Positions 54,385 to 62,313 of a DNA stretch of 64,000 nucleotides are shown here, piece after piece. Positions within the stretch are counted from its first letter, which is position 1, and each line of letters starts with the position of its first letter. A program made the position numbers and the translations under genes. This DNA comes from Magnetococcales bacterium (GTDB taxonomy: Bacteria; Pseudomonadota; Magnetococcia; Magnetococcales; DC0425bin3), in NCBI GenBank assembly GCA_015229045.1, contig JADGCJ010000004.1, positions 1 through 64,000 on the forward strand. Reading direction: 5' to 3'. The notes under the pieces are model-generated. The model was not told where the DNA came from and did no database searches. It saw only the letters and a list, made by a program, of their open reading frames with translations.

Positions 54385-54848
54385 TAGTTGGCGAAGGTGG
54401 TCCAGGCTGAACCCAGCCTGTTGGCCGTGCTTCCATTACGGAACACATTGACGTAGACGCACTTGTAGCTCTCAGCGGTATAGACGCCGGTTCCATTGCA
54501 CGTCATCGTACCGCCTGCCAGAGATCCTCCTTCGATGATCACCGTCCGGTCAAAGTTGATGTTGGCGCCAATGTCGATGTTGGTCTGACTGGGATAGTTG
54601 GCGGAGGTGATGCTGGCGAATCCACCTCCCATGTACTTTTCAGAAATCATCTCTTCCAGCCGTTCCTGGGCCAGGTATTGCGCCTGCATCATCTCCCGGG
54701 CAAATTTGGCACCCGTGGCCACCTGAAAATAGAGCGGCACAACGGCCAACAACGCGATGGAGACCACGACGATAAACACAATCAACTCGATGAGGGTGAA
54801 ACCACTATCCGGAAGTCGGGAAGGTAACGAGAGGCGGTTCTCAGGCAT
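54381..54848 (-). CDS. Minor pilin, PilV/MshD-like
   Basis: A 155-residue pseudopilin with leader ending PDSG before FTLIELIVFIVVVSIALLAV and the conserved Glu. AQYLAQERLEEMISEKYMGG is the helix typical of PilV/GspI-type proteins. A central cysteine pair (TMTCNG...YKCVYV) may form a disulfide. It overlaps the PilW-like gene by 4 bases and starts 2 bases after the FimT-like gene. Confidence 0.83.
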   Translation of the reverse strand: MPENRLSLPSRLPDSGFTLIELIVFIVVVSIALLAVVPLYFQVATGAKFAREMMQAQYLAQERLEEMISEKYMGGGFASITSANYPSQTNIDIGANINFDRTVIIEGGSLAGGTMTCNGTGVYTAESYKCVYVNVFRNGSTANRLGSAWTTFANY

Positions 54849-54850
54849 TT

Positions 54851-55264
54851 TCAGCGCACCAGACCCGTTGGAGTGACGATCTCCACCGTGGTGGAACTCG
54901 AACCCATGGTCAGCGTGATGGTGACACCCGCGCTCGACTGACCACGTCCGTCGAACGTGACATTGAAATCCGTCAACGTCACACCACTCAGAGTCGTTGT
55001 ACTCAAAGTAGTTCCCGACGGATCGCGAATCTGGTAGGTATCCGAAGCCGTGCGCAGGATTCTGTAGTCTCCGGTGCCCGTATTGGACATGGAGTAGGCC
55101 TGGGTCTGGCGAATATCCATGGCCAACTGATCCGCATTGCTGCGCAATTGCAGGGTGACACCGGGTGATCTGGCAGTGGCATAGACAGACAAGACGGCAA
55201 CCACCACGATCACCATGATCAATTCGATCAGAGTAAACCCTTGTTCCGCACGGATGGATCCCAT
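54851..55264 (-). CDS. Minor pilin, FimT/GspH/MshC-like
   Basis: A 137-residue pseudopilin from the ATG at 55264 (ribosome site GAGGG). Leader MGSIRAEQG precedes FTLIELIMVIVVVAVLSVYA. The C-terminal part (SNADQLAMDIRQTQAYSMSN, then strands ending EIVTPTGLV) matches the GspH/FimT fold. First gene of the minor-pilin operon FimT-PilV-PilW-PilX-PilX-PilX. Confidence 0.85.
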   Translation of the reverse strand: MGSIRAEQGFTLIELIMVIVVVAVLSVYATARSPGVTLQLRSNADQLAMDIRQTQAYSMSNTGTGDYRILRTASDTYQIRDPSGTTLSTTTLSGVTLTDFNVTFDGRGQSSAGVTITLTMGSSSTTVEIVTPTGLVR

Positions 55265-55867
55265 TGGACCCTCACAAGACCTGTCCGGGTCAATTGCACT
55301 GGGACGCCAGGGCAACCACAAAAGGCGCGCAAGGCTCCCAACTCAAACCGTGACATCCATGCCGCCGCAACCGCAGTGGAGCACCAGGATCACACGCCGC
55401 ACCACCCTTTTTGCGCCAGCTTTTGCCGGACGGACGCCCCCGCCATTCCGAACTCCCCGGTAAATCGACGGATGAGCGCTGCCGACTGTTCCGGGCTCCC
55501 CGGCAAAACAGCCAGCCCCGACACGGATCAGGGCACAAACAGCGGTCTCGATTCCCTGTATCGGGGCAAAACAGGCACTCTCCATGGCAGAGCGCGCGGC
55601 GGCAGGAGACTCCGTCCGATGCAACCGCAAGCGCTGACAAAAGAGACCCGGGTTTTTTGTGAGCGCAAACACCGATGCCCAAGGAAACGCCCACCCTGAC
55701 AGGTGCTCAATCAGCCCCGAGCACCCAGTATACCGACTCCGGGTGGTGCCATCCTGGTTTTCCACTCCAGCACCACCCGGCATATCAGTACGATAACCCA
55801 ATCCACCGAAACACGAGCCAGGACTCCGCGTCATTAAATCGCAACCACCTGGAAGAAGCCATCAGGC
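55265..55867. other. Non-coding gap inside the pilus cluster
   Basis: About 600 bases between the pilin gene and the minor-pilin operon. Overlapping frames on both strands (cysteine- and arginine-rich on the minus strand) lack ribosome sites and sensible composition. A promoter for the minor-pilin operon is expected near the left end but no convincing box was recognised. Confidence 0.5.
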
Positions 55868-56290
55868 TCAGGGAGCGCCGGTAATGTTAAAGGTAGCCGT
55901 AGCACCGGAAGTGCTGTCGGTGAGGGTACATTGTACAGTGGTCGGGGTGGCACCACCCGTGGCAGACGTGCTGCCGGAAACTGTGTAGCCTGTCGGCAGC
56001 CCACCCTGCAAAAGGTTGCCAGCAACAGTCGAGGTACAACCACCCGTTGTGGTGACGCAGTTGGCGTTGGTTGAACTTGCGGAGCAGACAGCCACGTTGG
56101 TACTGTTGGCCGAGGAGAGGCCACCGGCAATACCGGCAACAGCTGCAGTCCGGGCATTGGAAGAGAGGTTGGTGAATTTGGGTATGGCCACGGCGGCCAA
56201 AATACCCAGAATCACGATCACCATGATCAACTCGATCATGGTAAAACCACCAGCTCGGTGGAGGGTGAGGGCCTGACTGTCGTTTTTCAT
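55868..56290 (-). CDS. Type IV pilin paralogue 1 (MSHA-like)
   Basis: A 140-residue pilin from the ATG at 56290 (GGAG ribosome site). Leader ends HRAGG before FTMIELIMVIVILGILAAVA with Glu at +5, then IPKFTNLSSNARTAAVAGIA. Globular part has cysteine pairs and ends FNITGAP. Closely related to the next two pilins; the shared C-terminal TGAP and central GLPTGYTVSG mark them as one family. It probably forms, or varies, the pilus fibre. Confidence 0.88.
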   Translation of the reverse strand: MKNDSQALTLHRAGGFTMIELIMVIVILGILAAVAIPKFTNLSSNARTAAVAGIAGGLSSANSTNVAVCSASSTNANCVTTTGGCTSTVAGNLLQGGLPTGYTVSGSTSATGGATPTTVQCTLTDSTSGATATFNITGAP

Positions 56291-56510
56291 GCTGTCATCT
56301 CCGTTCTGAAAGAGTATAGGCCGCAGCCCACGCTTGAAACTGGCCCGAGAAACCGGAAATTGCCGCAGCAAAAGCCCTGACTTCCCATAGACCAGAACCC
56401 CTGGCCGGACCACGACGACCCGTCCCAGGCGTTATGCTTCAAAGCACTCTGCCAGAGTAACACATTTTTGAAAAAAACAGTCTAAAAAACTTCAGCGGGC
56501 AACTTTTTTC

Positions 56511-56939
56511 TCAGGGCGCACCCGTGATGGTAAAGGTGGACGTAGCACCCGAAGAGTCATCCGTGAGGGTGCAGGTCACAGTTTGAGGAGCGGCTCCGCC
56601 GCTGGCGGACGTGGCACCGGAAACGGTATAGCCTGCCGGAACCCCGCCCTGCAAAAGGGTGTCAGCAACGGCGTTGGTGCAACCACCTGTGGTACTGACA
56701 CAGTTGGCACCAACGACACCACCACCGGCTGCGCAGGTGGCCACATTGGTGCTGTTGGCCGAAGCAAGACCACCGGCAACACCGGCAACGGCCGCCGTCC
56801 GGGCATTGGAGGAGAGGTTGGTAAACTTGGGTATGGCCACGGCAGCCAGAATGCCCAGAATCACGATCACCATGATTAGTTCAATCATGGTGAAACCAGA
56901 CGAACGCTCAACGAAAAAATCACAGTCATGGTCTCTCAT
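56511..56939 (-). CDS. Type IV pilin paralogue 2 (MSHA-like)
   Basis: A 142-residue pilin; ribosome site GAGGGAG. Leader ends ERSSG before FTMIELIMVIVILGILAAVA. It is almost identical to paralogue 1 through NARTAAVAG and differs in the surface region (CVSTTGGCTNAVADTLLQGG). Ends FTITGAP. The gap to paralogue 1 is about 220 bases. Confidence 0.88.
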   Translation of the reverse strand: MRDHDCDFFVERSSGFTMIELIMVIVILGILAAVAIPKFTNLSSNARTAAVAGVAGGLASANSTNVATCAAGGGVVGANCVSTTGGCTNAVADTLLQGGVPAGYTVSGATSASGGAAPQTVTCTLTDDSSGATSTFTITGAP

Positions 56940-57176
56940 GCCAAAAACTCCCTCTCAGATAAATATCAAGATTGTCAAAGAGACATAAAAACAAGCCCAG
57001 TCCACCGTCCAAGCCTGCCGCCATTTTGTACAACGAAAACGGAATCATGACAAGGATAATAAACCTGAAACAAAAAAATCTCAAAAGGTAATTCGATAAA
57101 AATCATGACCTGATACCAATCTGCATTCGATGCGAGAACGAGGCAGCAAGAAGGAGGCGACGCGACAGGACGTGTG

Positions 57177-57599
57177 TCAGGGCGCACCCGTAATGGTAAA
57201 GGTGGCTGAGGCACCCGTGGTGTTGTCCGAAATGATGCAGCCAGCATTGACAACCCCACGGCCAACACTGGAAGGAGAAATGGTATAGCCAGTCGGCAAT
57301 CCGGTTTGCAGAAGGGCATCGCCGCCGGCACAGTCGTTGATTGTGACGCAGTTGGCATATCCGGCCCCACAAGCCGCCACATTGGAGACGTTGGCCGAAG
57401 AGATATGACCAGCGATACCCCAAACGGTCGCGCTGCGGGCATCGGAAGAGAGATTGGTAAACCTGGGCAAAACCACGGCAATCAAAATACCCAGAACAAC
57501 GACCACCATGACCAGCTCCAGCATGGTGAAACCACCCTCCTGCATACCGAAGAGGCGCTGCACATGGAACAGGGAGCGGGAATGATACCTGGTTTTCAT
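57177..57599 (-). CDS. Type IV pilin paralogue 3 (MSHA-like)
   Basis: A 140-residue pilin with a more diverged N-terminus, FTMLELVMVVVVLGILIAVV, and the same LSSDARSATVWGIAG, GLPTGYTISPS and TITGAP marks. The leader is either 23 residues (ATG at 57599) or 5 (MQEGG). It begins 3 bases after the stop of the BrnA-like gene, so it is probably transcribed with the toxin-antitoxin pair. Confidence 0.85.
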   Translation of the reverse strand: MKTRYHSRSLFHVQRLFGMQEGGFTMLELVMVVVVLGILIAVVLPRFTNLSSDARSATVWGIAGHISSANVSNVAACGAGYANCVTINDCAGGDALLQTGLPTGYTISPSSVGRGVVNAGCIISDNTTGASATFTITGAP

Positions 57600-57602
57600 G
57601 GA

Positions 57603-57881
57603 TTACGCCGTATGGGCCTCTTTATAGGCACGAAGTACCGCGTTGATTTGTGTCTGGTAGCCCTGCCCCCGGTTTTTAAACCACTCCAGGAGATCGTCGT
57701 CGATCCGAACAGTCACGGCTTGTTGGTCCGACAGCGGTACCAATCCCCGCCGCAACACCCCCTGCAAAAGTTTTTCTCGCGGAATAGGAGGGTTGTCCGA
57801 AAAATCAATTTCATCGTCTGCCAAGGCGTCTACGTAATTCCAATCAGACTCAGAATGCTGAGAAATAGACTTCCCGCTCAT
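57603..57881 (-). CDS. brnA: BrnA-type antitoxin
   Basis: A 92-residue antitoxin with the BrnA pattern: a WNYVDALADDEIDFSDNPPI N-terminal part that binds the toxin and a ribbon-helix-helix DNA-binding C-terminus (AVTVRIDDDLLEWFKNRGQG then YQTQINAVLRAYKEA). It neutralises BrnT and represses the pair. The start overlaps the BrnT end by 32 bases, the usual arrangement, and has an AAGG ribosome site. Confidence 0.88.
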   Translation of the reverse strand: MSGKSISQHSESDWNYVDALADDEIDFSDNPPIPREKLLQGVLRRGLVPLSDQQAVTVRIDDDLLEWFKNRGQGYQTQINAVLRAYKEAHTA

Positions 57882-58116
57882 ATTTCGTCGCCTTTCTCAT
57901 GGAAATAACACGAATAACGCCCAATTGTTCAGTATGAACCACCACCACCACCCGACCTCCGATCACGCCAGTGGTTTGGTACCTCTGCTCATCGTAACCC
58001 CTGGTATCCTCAACTGTGATGGTAAAATCCGCAAACAGTTCCCCGGCATCAGCAAAATCGATCCCGTGTTTGCGAAGATTCTCAACCCTCTTATCTGGAT
58101 CCCACACGACAGACAC
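57850..58116 (-). CDS. brnT: BrnT-type ribonuclease toxin
   Basis: An 88-residue RNase toxin: WDPDKRVENLRKHGIDFADA at the start is the family signature, followed by RYQTTGVIGGRVVVVVHTEQ and the basic RVISMRKATKYEREVYFSA end, which carries the catalytic Arg/Glu/Tyr area. The GTG at 58116 is the first start in frame; a strong AGGAGGG is further upstream than usual. With BrnA it lies inside the pilus gene cluster. Confidence 0.86.
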   Translation of the reverse strand: MSVVWDPDKRVENLRKHGIDFADAGELFADFTITVEDTRGYDEQRYQTTGVIGGRVVVVVHTEQLGVIRVISMRKATKYEREVYFSAF

Positions 58117-58139
58117 GGCTCAATGTACCCTCCTCCGCC

Positions 58140-58742
58140 TCAAAACCCCAATAAAAAAGTTAACCGAAACTGAAGAAAATGACGCAAGGTAAAAAGACTG
58201 CCCGTAATCAACAACAAAGCGATCACCCGGGGATGCTCCAGAACCCACGCCAAAAACAGATCCCGCCAACGTGCTGCCACGGTACGTAATCCATCCGTGG
58301 AAAAGTGTTGATTGGCCCAACTCTCGAAGGAGCGCAACAGGCTGGGACGAACGAGAAGAAGGACACCCACGATAAAAGTGAACAAGCCTGCCAGACAAAA
58401 AAAGAGAACCAGGCTCTCCCAAATCCAGATCTGCACTGGCCCACCTGGACCAGCCAAGGGGGTCAGGACCAGTTCCTGGCCCAGGAACCCCTTCAGGCGC
58501 AACAGGAAAACTGCCGAAGTGAAAAAGACAAACCCGCCGAAAAACCGATGGTGCCGATAAAAAAAACGCTCGGTGCGAATGGGTCGCGTCAGGGGGCGGA
58601 ACAAATCCCCGACCGGACGCCGCAACGACTGACCAGAGTCAGGCCTGATCAGCAGCCAACATCCAACCAGCATACCCAGCAGACACCCCCCGACCATCAG
58701 GATTCCCAACAAGCGAATCCCCACGACCCCCAGACCATTCAT
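58140..58742 (-). CDS. Four-helix inner-membrane protein
   Basis: A 200-residue protein with about four transmembrane helices (residues 8-32, 68-88, 107-132 and 168-186) and basic cytoplasmic loops (RRPVGDLFRPLTRPIRTERF). No family recognised. It lies between the PilC gene and the toxin-antitoxin pair on the same strand, so it may be an accessory of the pilus system. Confidence 0.75.
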   Translation of the reverse strand: MNGLGVVGIRLLGILMVGGCLLGMLVGCWLLIRPDSGQSLRRPVGDLFRPLTRPIRTERFFYRHHRFFGGFVFFTSAVFLLRLKGFLGQELVLTPLAGPGGPVQIWIWESLVLFFCLAGLFTFIVGVLLLVRPSLLRSFESWANQHFSTDGLRTVAARWRDLFLAWVLEHPRVIALLLITGSLFTLRHFLQFRLTFLLGF

Positions 58743-58836
58743 GCTCCCCCACCCCGAAAGATTATTTCACGTCCAGACAGGCATCCGTTTCGTTCGCCCT
58801 GTCACCATCCCGATCCGCAAGTGGCATCGTTGTCGA

Positions 58837-60060
58837 TCAGCCATTTTTCATCGCTGCCGATCCAAGCTCCCACATGGGCATGAAGATACCCAGAGCCAAT
58901 ACCAGAACCAACGAACCGATCACGAGCAAAAGAATAGGCTCGATCGCCGACGTCAGATTCTGCACGTCATATTCAACCTCCCGCTCGTAAAACTCTGCCA
59001 CATCCTGCATCATTTCGTCCATGGAACCTGTCTCTTCGCCCACGGCCATCATCTGCAAGACCAGCGGCGTGAACAGACCGCTGGCATAAGCGGCCTGGAC
59101 CATGCTCTCCCCCCGTTCGATGCCATCGCGCATTTCGCCGATCTTCAACGCGACAAAGTTGTTATCCACCGCCTCCCCCACGGCATGCAGCGTCTGGAGA
59201 ATGGGCAATCCGGAACGAGAACCCATCGAAAAGGCCCGTGAAAAACGCGACAGCGTCGCCCGGTTGATGATCGTTCCCACGATGGGCATGCGCAGCTTGT
59301 ACCTGTCCCACTGCAGGCCGCCCTCCTTGGTATTGATGTAGTAACGAATGGAAAAAACAATCGCACCCATCACCAGAACGATGTAAAGGGCATACTGCTC
59401 CGTAAATCCTGAAGCATTCAGTAAAATTTTGGTAAATATGGGCAGGTCGGTCTTGAACTGGGCAAACACCCCCTTGAAGGAGGGAATCACCTTGTAGGTC
59501 ACGACAAACATGGCTCCGACAATGGCCATGATGACAAAGGTGGGATAGCGCAAGGCACTCTTGATCTTTTTGCGTGTCTCCTTTTCAATTTCCATATACT
59601 GGTACAGTTGCAGAAAGGACTCCTGCATGCGTCCGGTCTCTTCTCCCATGCGCACGATACGCAGATAGAGCTGGTTGAAAATCTTCGGATGTTCGGCCAT
59701 GGCTGCGGAGAGATCCCGCCCGGCCTGCAAATCCTCGATGATCTGGCGCATGGCGGCGGAGAGCTTCTTGTTGTGTGTCCCTTCCGACAGCCCCTGAAAC
59801 GAACGAACCAGCGAGACGCCGGATTTGGTCAAGGTATACATTTGCCGGGAAAAGAGGATGAGTTCATCGACACTCGGCCACTCTTCCAGAAACGAGATGC
59901 TGATTTCCGAATCCCCGGCCCCTTTGACCTCCTCGATCTCCAGGGGTTCGATACCCCGGTTGATCAACTGGTCCACCACGGCATCGGCGGATGGGGCGTG
60001 AATATTGCCCTTGCTGACGGCACCGCTGCCGCTGCGACCACTGAAACGAAAATTGGGCAT
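58837..60060 (-). CDS. PilC/GspF (MshG-like) inner-membrane platform protein
   Basis: A 407-residue platform of the type IV pilus machine. An N-terminal cytoplasmic part (IEEVKGAG...) precedes two related type II secretion F domains: LILFSRQMYTLTKSGVSLVR with its MRQIIEDLQAGRDLSAAMAE helix, then the second copy LSRFSRAFSMGSRSGLPILQ with GIERGESMVQ. Three membrane helices (about residues 170-190, 215-240 and 375-400). It starts 15 bases after the ATPase stop. Confidence 0.95.
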   Translation of the reverse strand: MPNFRFSGRSGSGAVSKGNIHAPSADAVVDQLINRGIEPLEIEEVKGAGDSEISISFLEEWPSVDELILFSRQMYTLTKSGVSLVRSFQGLSEGTHNKKLSAAMRQIIEDLQAGRDLSAAMAEHPKIFNQLYLRIVRMGEETGRMQESFLQLYQYMEIEKETRKKIKSALRYPTFVIMAIVGAMFVVTYKVIPSFKGVFAQFKTDLPIFTKILLNASGFTEQYALYIVLVMGAIVFSIRYYINTKEGGLQWDRYKLRMPIVGTIINRATLSRFSRAFSMGSRSGLPILQTLHAVGEAVDNNFVALKIGEMRDGIERGESMVQAAYASGLFTPLVLQMMAVGEETGSMDEMMQDVAEFYEREVEYDVQNLTSAIEPILLLVIGSLVLVLALGIFMPMWELGSAAMKNG

Positions 60061-60075
60061 GGTCAGCTATCTCGT

Positions 60076-62067
60076 TCACGACGCCTGGATGGCTGCATCT
60101 TTCGTGTCAGCGGCACTCTCTTCGGAGGTCTCTTCGTCTTCATCCTCATCATCCTTGTCGCCAATTTCCGTGGTCAGCCGCATCACCTCTTCCATGGTCG
60201 TCACCCCTTTGATGGCGTAATTCAGGGCGGCCATATGCAGGGGTACATACCCTTTTTGCTTCTTGGCAACTTCAATGAACCCGGCTGTATCGTTACGACT
60301 CAGGGCGGAGACCAAAGCCCCCTTCACGTCGAGCATTTCGATGACCGCAACCCGTCCCCGATACCCGGAATTGTTGCACTGGGAACATCCCGGCCCCTTG
60401 ACCAGAGTGGGCAGCGAACCGCTCGGGGCATTCAACAGGCCACGCAGGAGGGCCTCTTCATGCTCTTCAAGGTCGTAGGGTCGGGCGCAATCCCGGCACA
60501 CCCGGCGCACCAGACGTTGGGCGAGGATGCAGCGCAACGCCGAAGCCACCGCAAAACTCTCCACCCCCATGTCTACCAGACGGATGGCCGTGCTGATGGC
60601 ATCGTTGGTGTGGAGGGTGGACAAGACCAGATGTCCTGTCAAGGCTGCCCGGATGGCAATTTCCGAGGTCTCCTTGTCGCGCATTTCCCCCACCAGAACC
60701 ACGTCCGGATCCTGCCGCAGGACGGTACGCAGGACGGTGGCAAAGTTTAAACCAATCTTGGCGTGAATCTGCACCTGGTTGATGCGGGGCAGGCGATACT
60801 CCACCGGATCTTCCACGGTGATGATTTTGCGGCCTGGTTCATTCAGCGCGTTGAGCGCTCCGTAGAGAGTGGTGGTTTTGCCGCTGCCGGTGGGGCCTGT
60901 CACCAGGATCAGGCCGTGCGGTCGATGAATGAAGTACATGAAGCGTCTCAGGAGATCCTCTTCCATCCCCACCATGCCCAGGTTCAGGCTGTCGCCGGAC
61001 TGGTCCAGGAGGCGCATCACCACCGACTCCCCATCCTGGATCGGCAGGGTGGAGAGACGCACATCGACGCTGCGCTCCTTGACGATCATGTTGAAGCGGC
61101 CATCTTGTGGCAAACGCTTTTCGGCAATCTCCAACCCGGCCATCAGCTTGAGTTTGGAGACCAGCGCCGGGGCAATCTGTTTCTCCTTGACGATCTGCTC
61201 GTGCAGGATGCCGTCAATACGTTGGCGAATGCGCAACACCTGTTCGTCCGGCTCGATGTGAATGTCCGAGGCCCCGACCTGCAAAGCATCCTCGAACAGC
61301 GACTGGAGAATCTTGACCACCGGCGCATCGACCGCCATCTCCGACTGGACAATCTGGTCCAGGCTGAAAGCGGCTGCCCGTTGCATCTCCTCGCCCAGGG
61401 CTTCGGCGTGTTCCTGGATCTCCTCCGTGCGCCGGAACACCCGGTCCATGGTGCGCAGCAGATCGGTCTCGCTCACCATGGCCAAGCGAGGTGGCCTTTT
61501 CAAAAGCCGGGTCAATTCGTCAAAAATGAAGATGTCGGTAGGATCGGCCATCCCCACCAGCAACCCCTCCTTGCTCTCGGCCAGGGCGATGGCTCGAAAA
61601 CGCCGGGCATAGCTTTCGGGAATTTTTTGAATGACATCCTGTTGAAATTGAAAATTGCGCACGTCAACAAAAGGAAGATCCAATTGCTTGGAGAGAAACT
61701 CCAAAAATTTGGTCTCGCTGAGAATTCCCAAATAGGCCAGGGTCTGGCCCAATTTTTTGCCACTCTTTTTTTGTTCGGCCAGGGCTTTTTGCAGCTGCTC
61801 ATCGGAGATCAACCCCTGGGCCACCAGGGAGTCACCGATTCTGACCTTGCGGCGCTGCTGGGCAAGAAACCGTTGCAGTTTCTCTTCGGTGACACACTTC
61901 AGATCGAGGAGCGCCTGGCCAATCTTGCAGTCATGCTGCTTCTGATAGGCCAGGGCCTGCATCAACTGGGCCTCGGTGATAATCTGGTTTTGTACCAGAA
62001 GATCGCCCAGACGCAGCTTTTTCTTGGCCTGGGGTTGTTCAGCCTGTACCTGTTTTTCCTGTTCCAT
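60076..62067 (-). CDS. MshE/PilB-type pilus extension ATPase with tandem MshEN motifs
   Basis: A 663-residue GspE-family ATPase powering pilus assembly. The N-terminal 120 residues carry two MshEN-type units (LRLGDLLVQNQIITEAQLMQ, KIGQALLDLKCVTEEKLQRF, then VRIGDSLVAQGLISDEQLQK, KLGQTLAYLGILSETKFLEF), the cyclic-di-GMP-binding element of MshE. The catalytic core has Walker A TGPTGSGKTTTLYG, the Asp box DPVEYRLPRINQ, Walker B RQDPDVVLVGEMRD and the His box LVLSTLHTNDA. The C4 zinc element is CRDCARPYD / CSQCNNSGYRGR. It is followed by an Asp/Glu-rich tail (GDKDDEDEDEETSEE). Confidence 0.95.
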   Translation of the reverse strand: MEQEKQVQAEQPQAKKKLRLGDLLVQNQIITEAQLMQALAYQKQHDCKIGQALLDLKCVTEEKLQRFLAQQRRKVRIGDSLVAQGLISDEQLQKALAEQKKSGKKLGQTLAYLGILSETKFLEFLSKQLDLPFVDVRNFQFQQDVIQKIPESYARRFRAIALAESKEGLLVGMADPTDIFIFDELTRLLKRPPRLAMVSETDLLRTMDRVFRRTEEIQEHAEALGEEMQRAAAFSLDQIVQSEMAVDAPVVKILQSLFEDALQVGASDIHIEPDEQVLRIRQRIDGILHEQIVKEKQIAPALVSKLKLMAGLEIAEKRLPQDGRFNMIVKERSVDVRLSTLPIQDGESVVMRLLDQSGDSLNLGMVGMEEDLLRRFMYFIHRPHGLILVTGPTGSGKTTTLYGALNALNEPGRKIITVEDPVEYRLPRINQVQIHAKIGLNFATVLRTVLRQDPDVVLVGEMRDKETSEIAIRAALTGHLVLSTLHTNDAISTAIRLVDMGVESFAVASALRCILAQRLVRRVCRDCARPYDLEEHEEALLRGLLNAPSGSLPTLVKGPGCSQCNNSGYRGRVAVIEMLDVKGALVSALSRNDTAGFIEVAKKQKGYVPLHMAALNYAIKGVTTMEEVMRLTTEIGDKDDEDEDEETSEESAADTKDAAIQAS

Positions 62068-62313
62068 TTTGGGTCACCACTGAAGATCTCAGCATCACAT
62101 CCCCCCCCCAACTCGACCAGAGAAACAACCGGCAAGAAGGATTCTGTCGGTACACCAACCCCAAAACCCGCCGGGAGGAAGGAGACCCCTCTCCATCCTC
62201 CCGGATTCACTTCCCGGTCACTCGATCGCACACAGCCTGGAACCTGTCTCGCCTCCTCCTTCTTGCCGCCTCGTTTTCGCATCGACTGCGAACCGCGCAT
62301 GACAGGCAACGGA

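Noticed and set aside
55265..55840. Overlapping cysteine/arginine-rich frames in the pilus gap
   Set aside because: Three frames on two strands compete, none with a ribosome site or a family; treated as non-coding.
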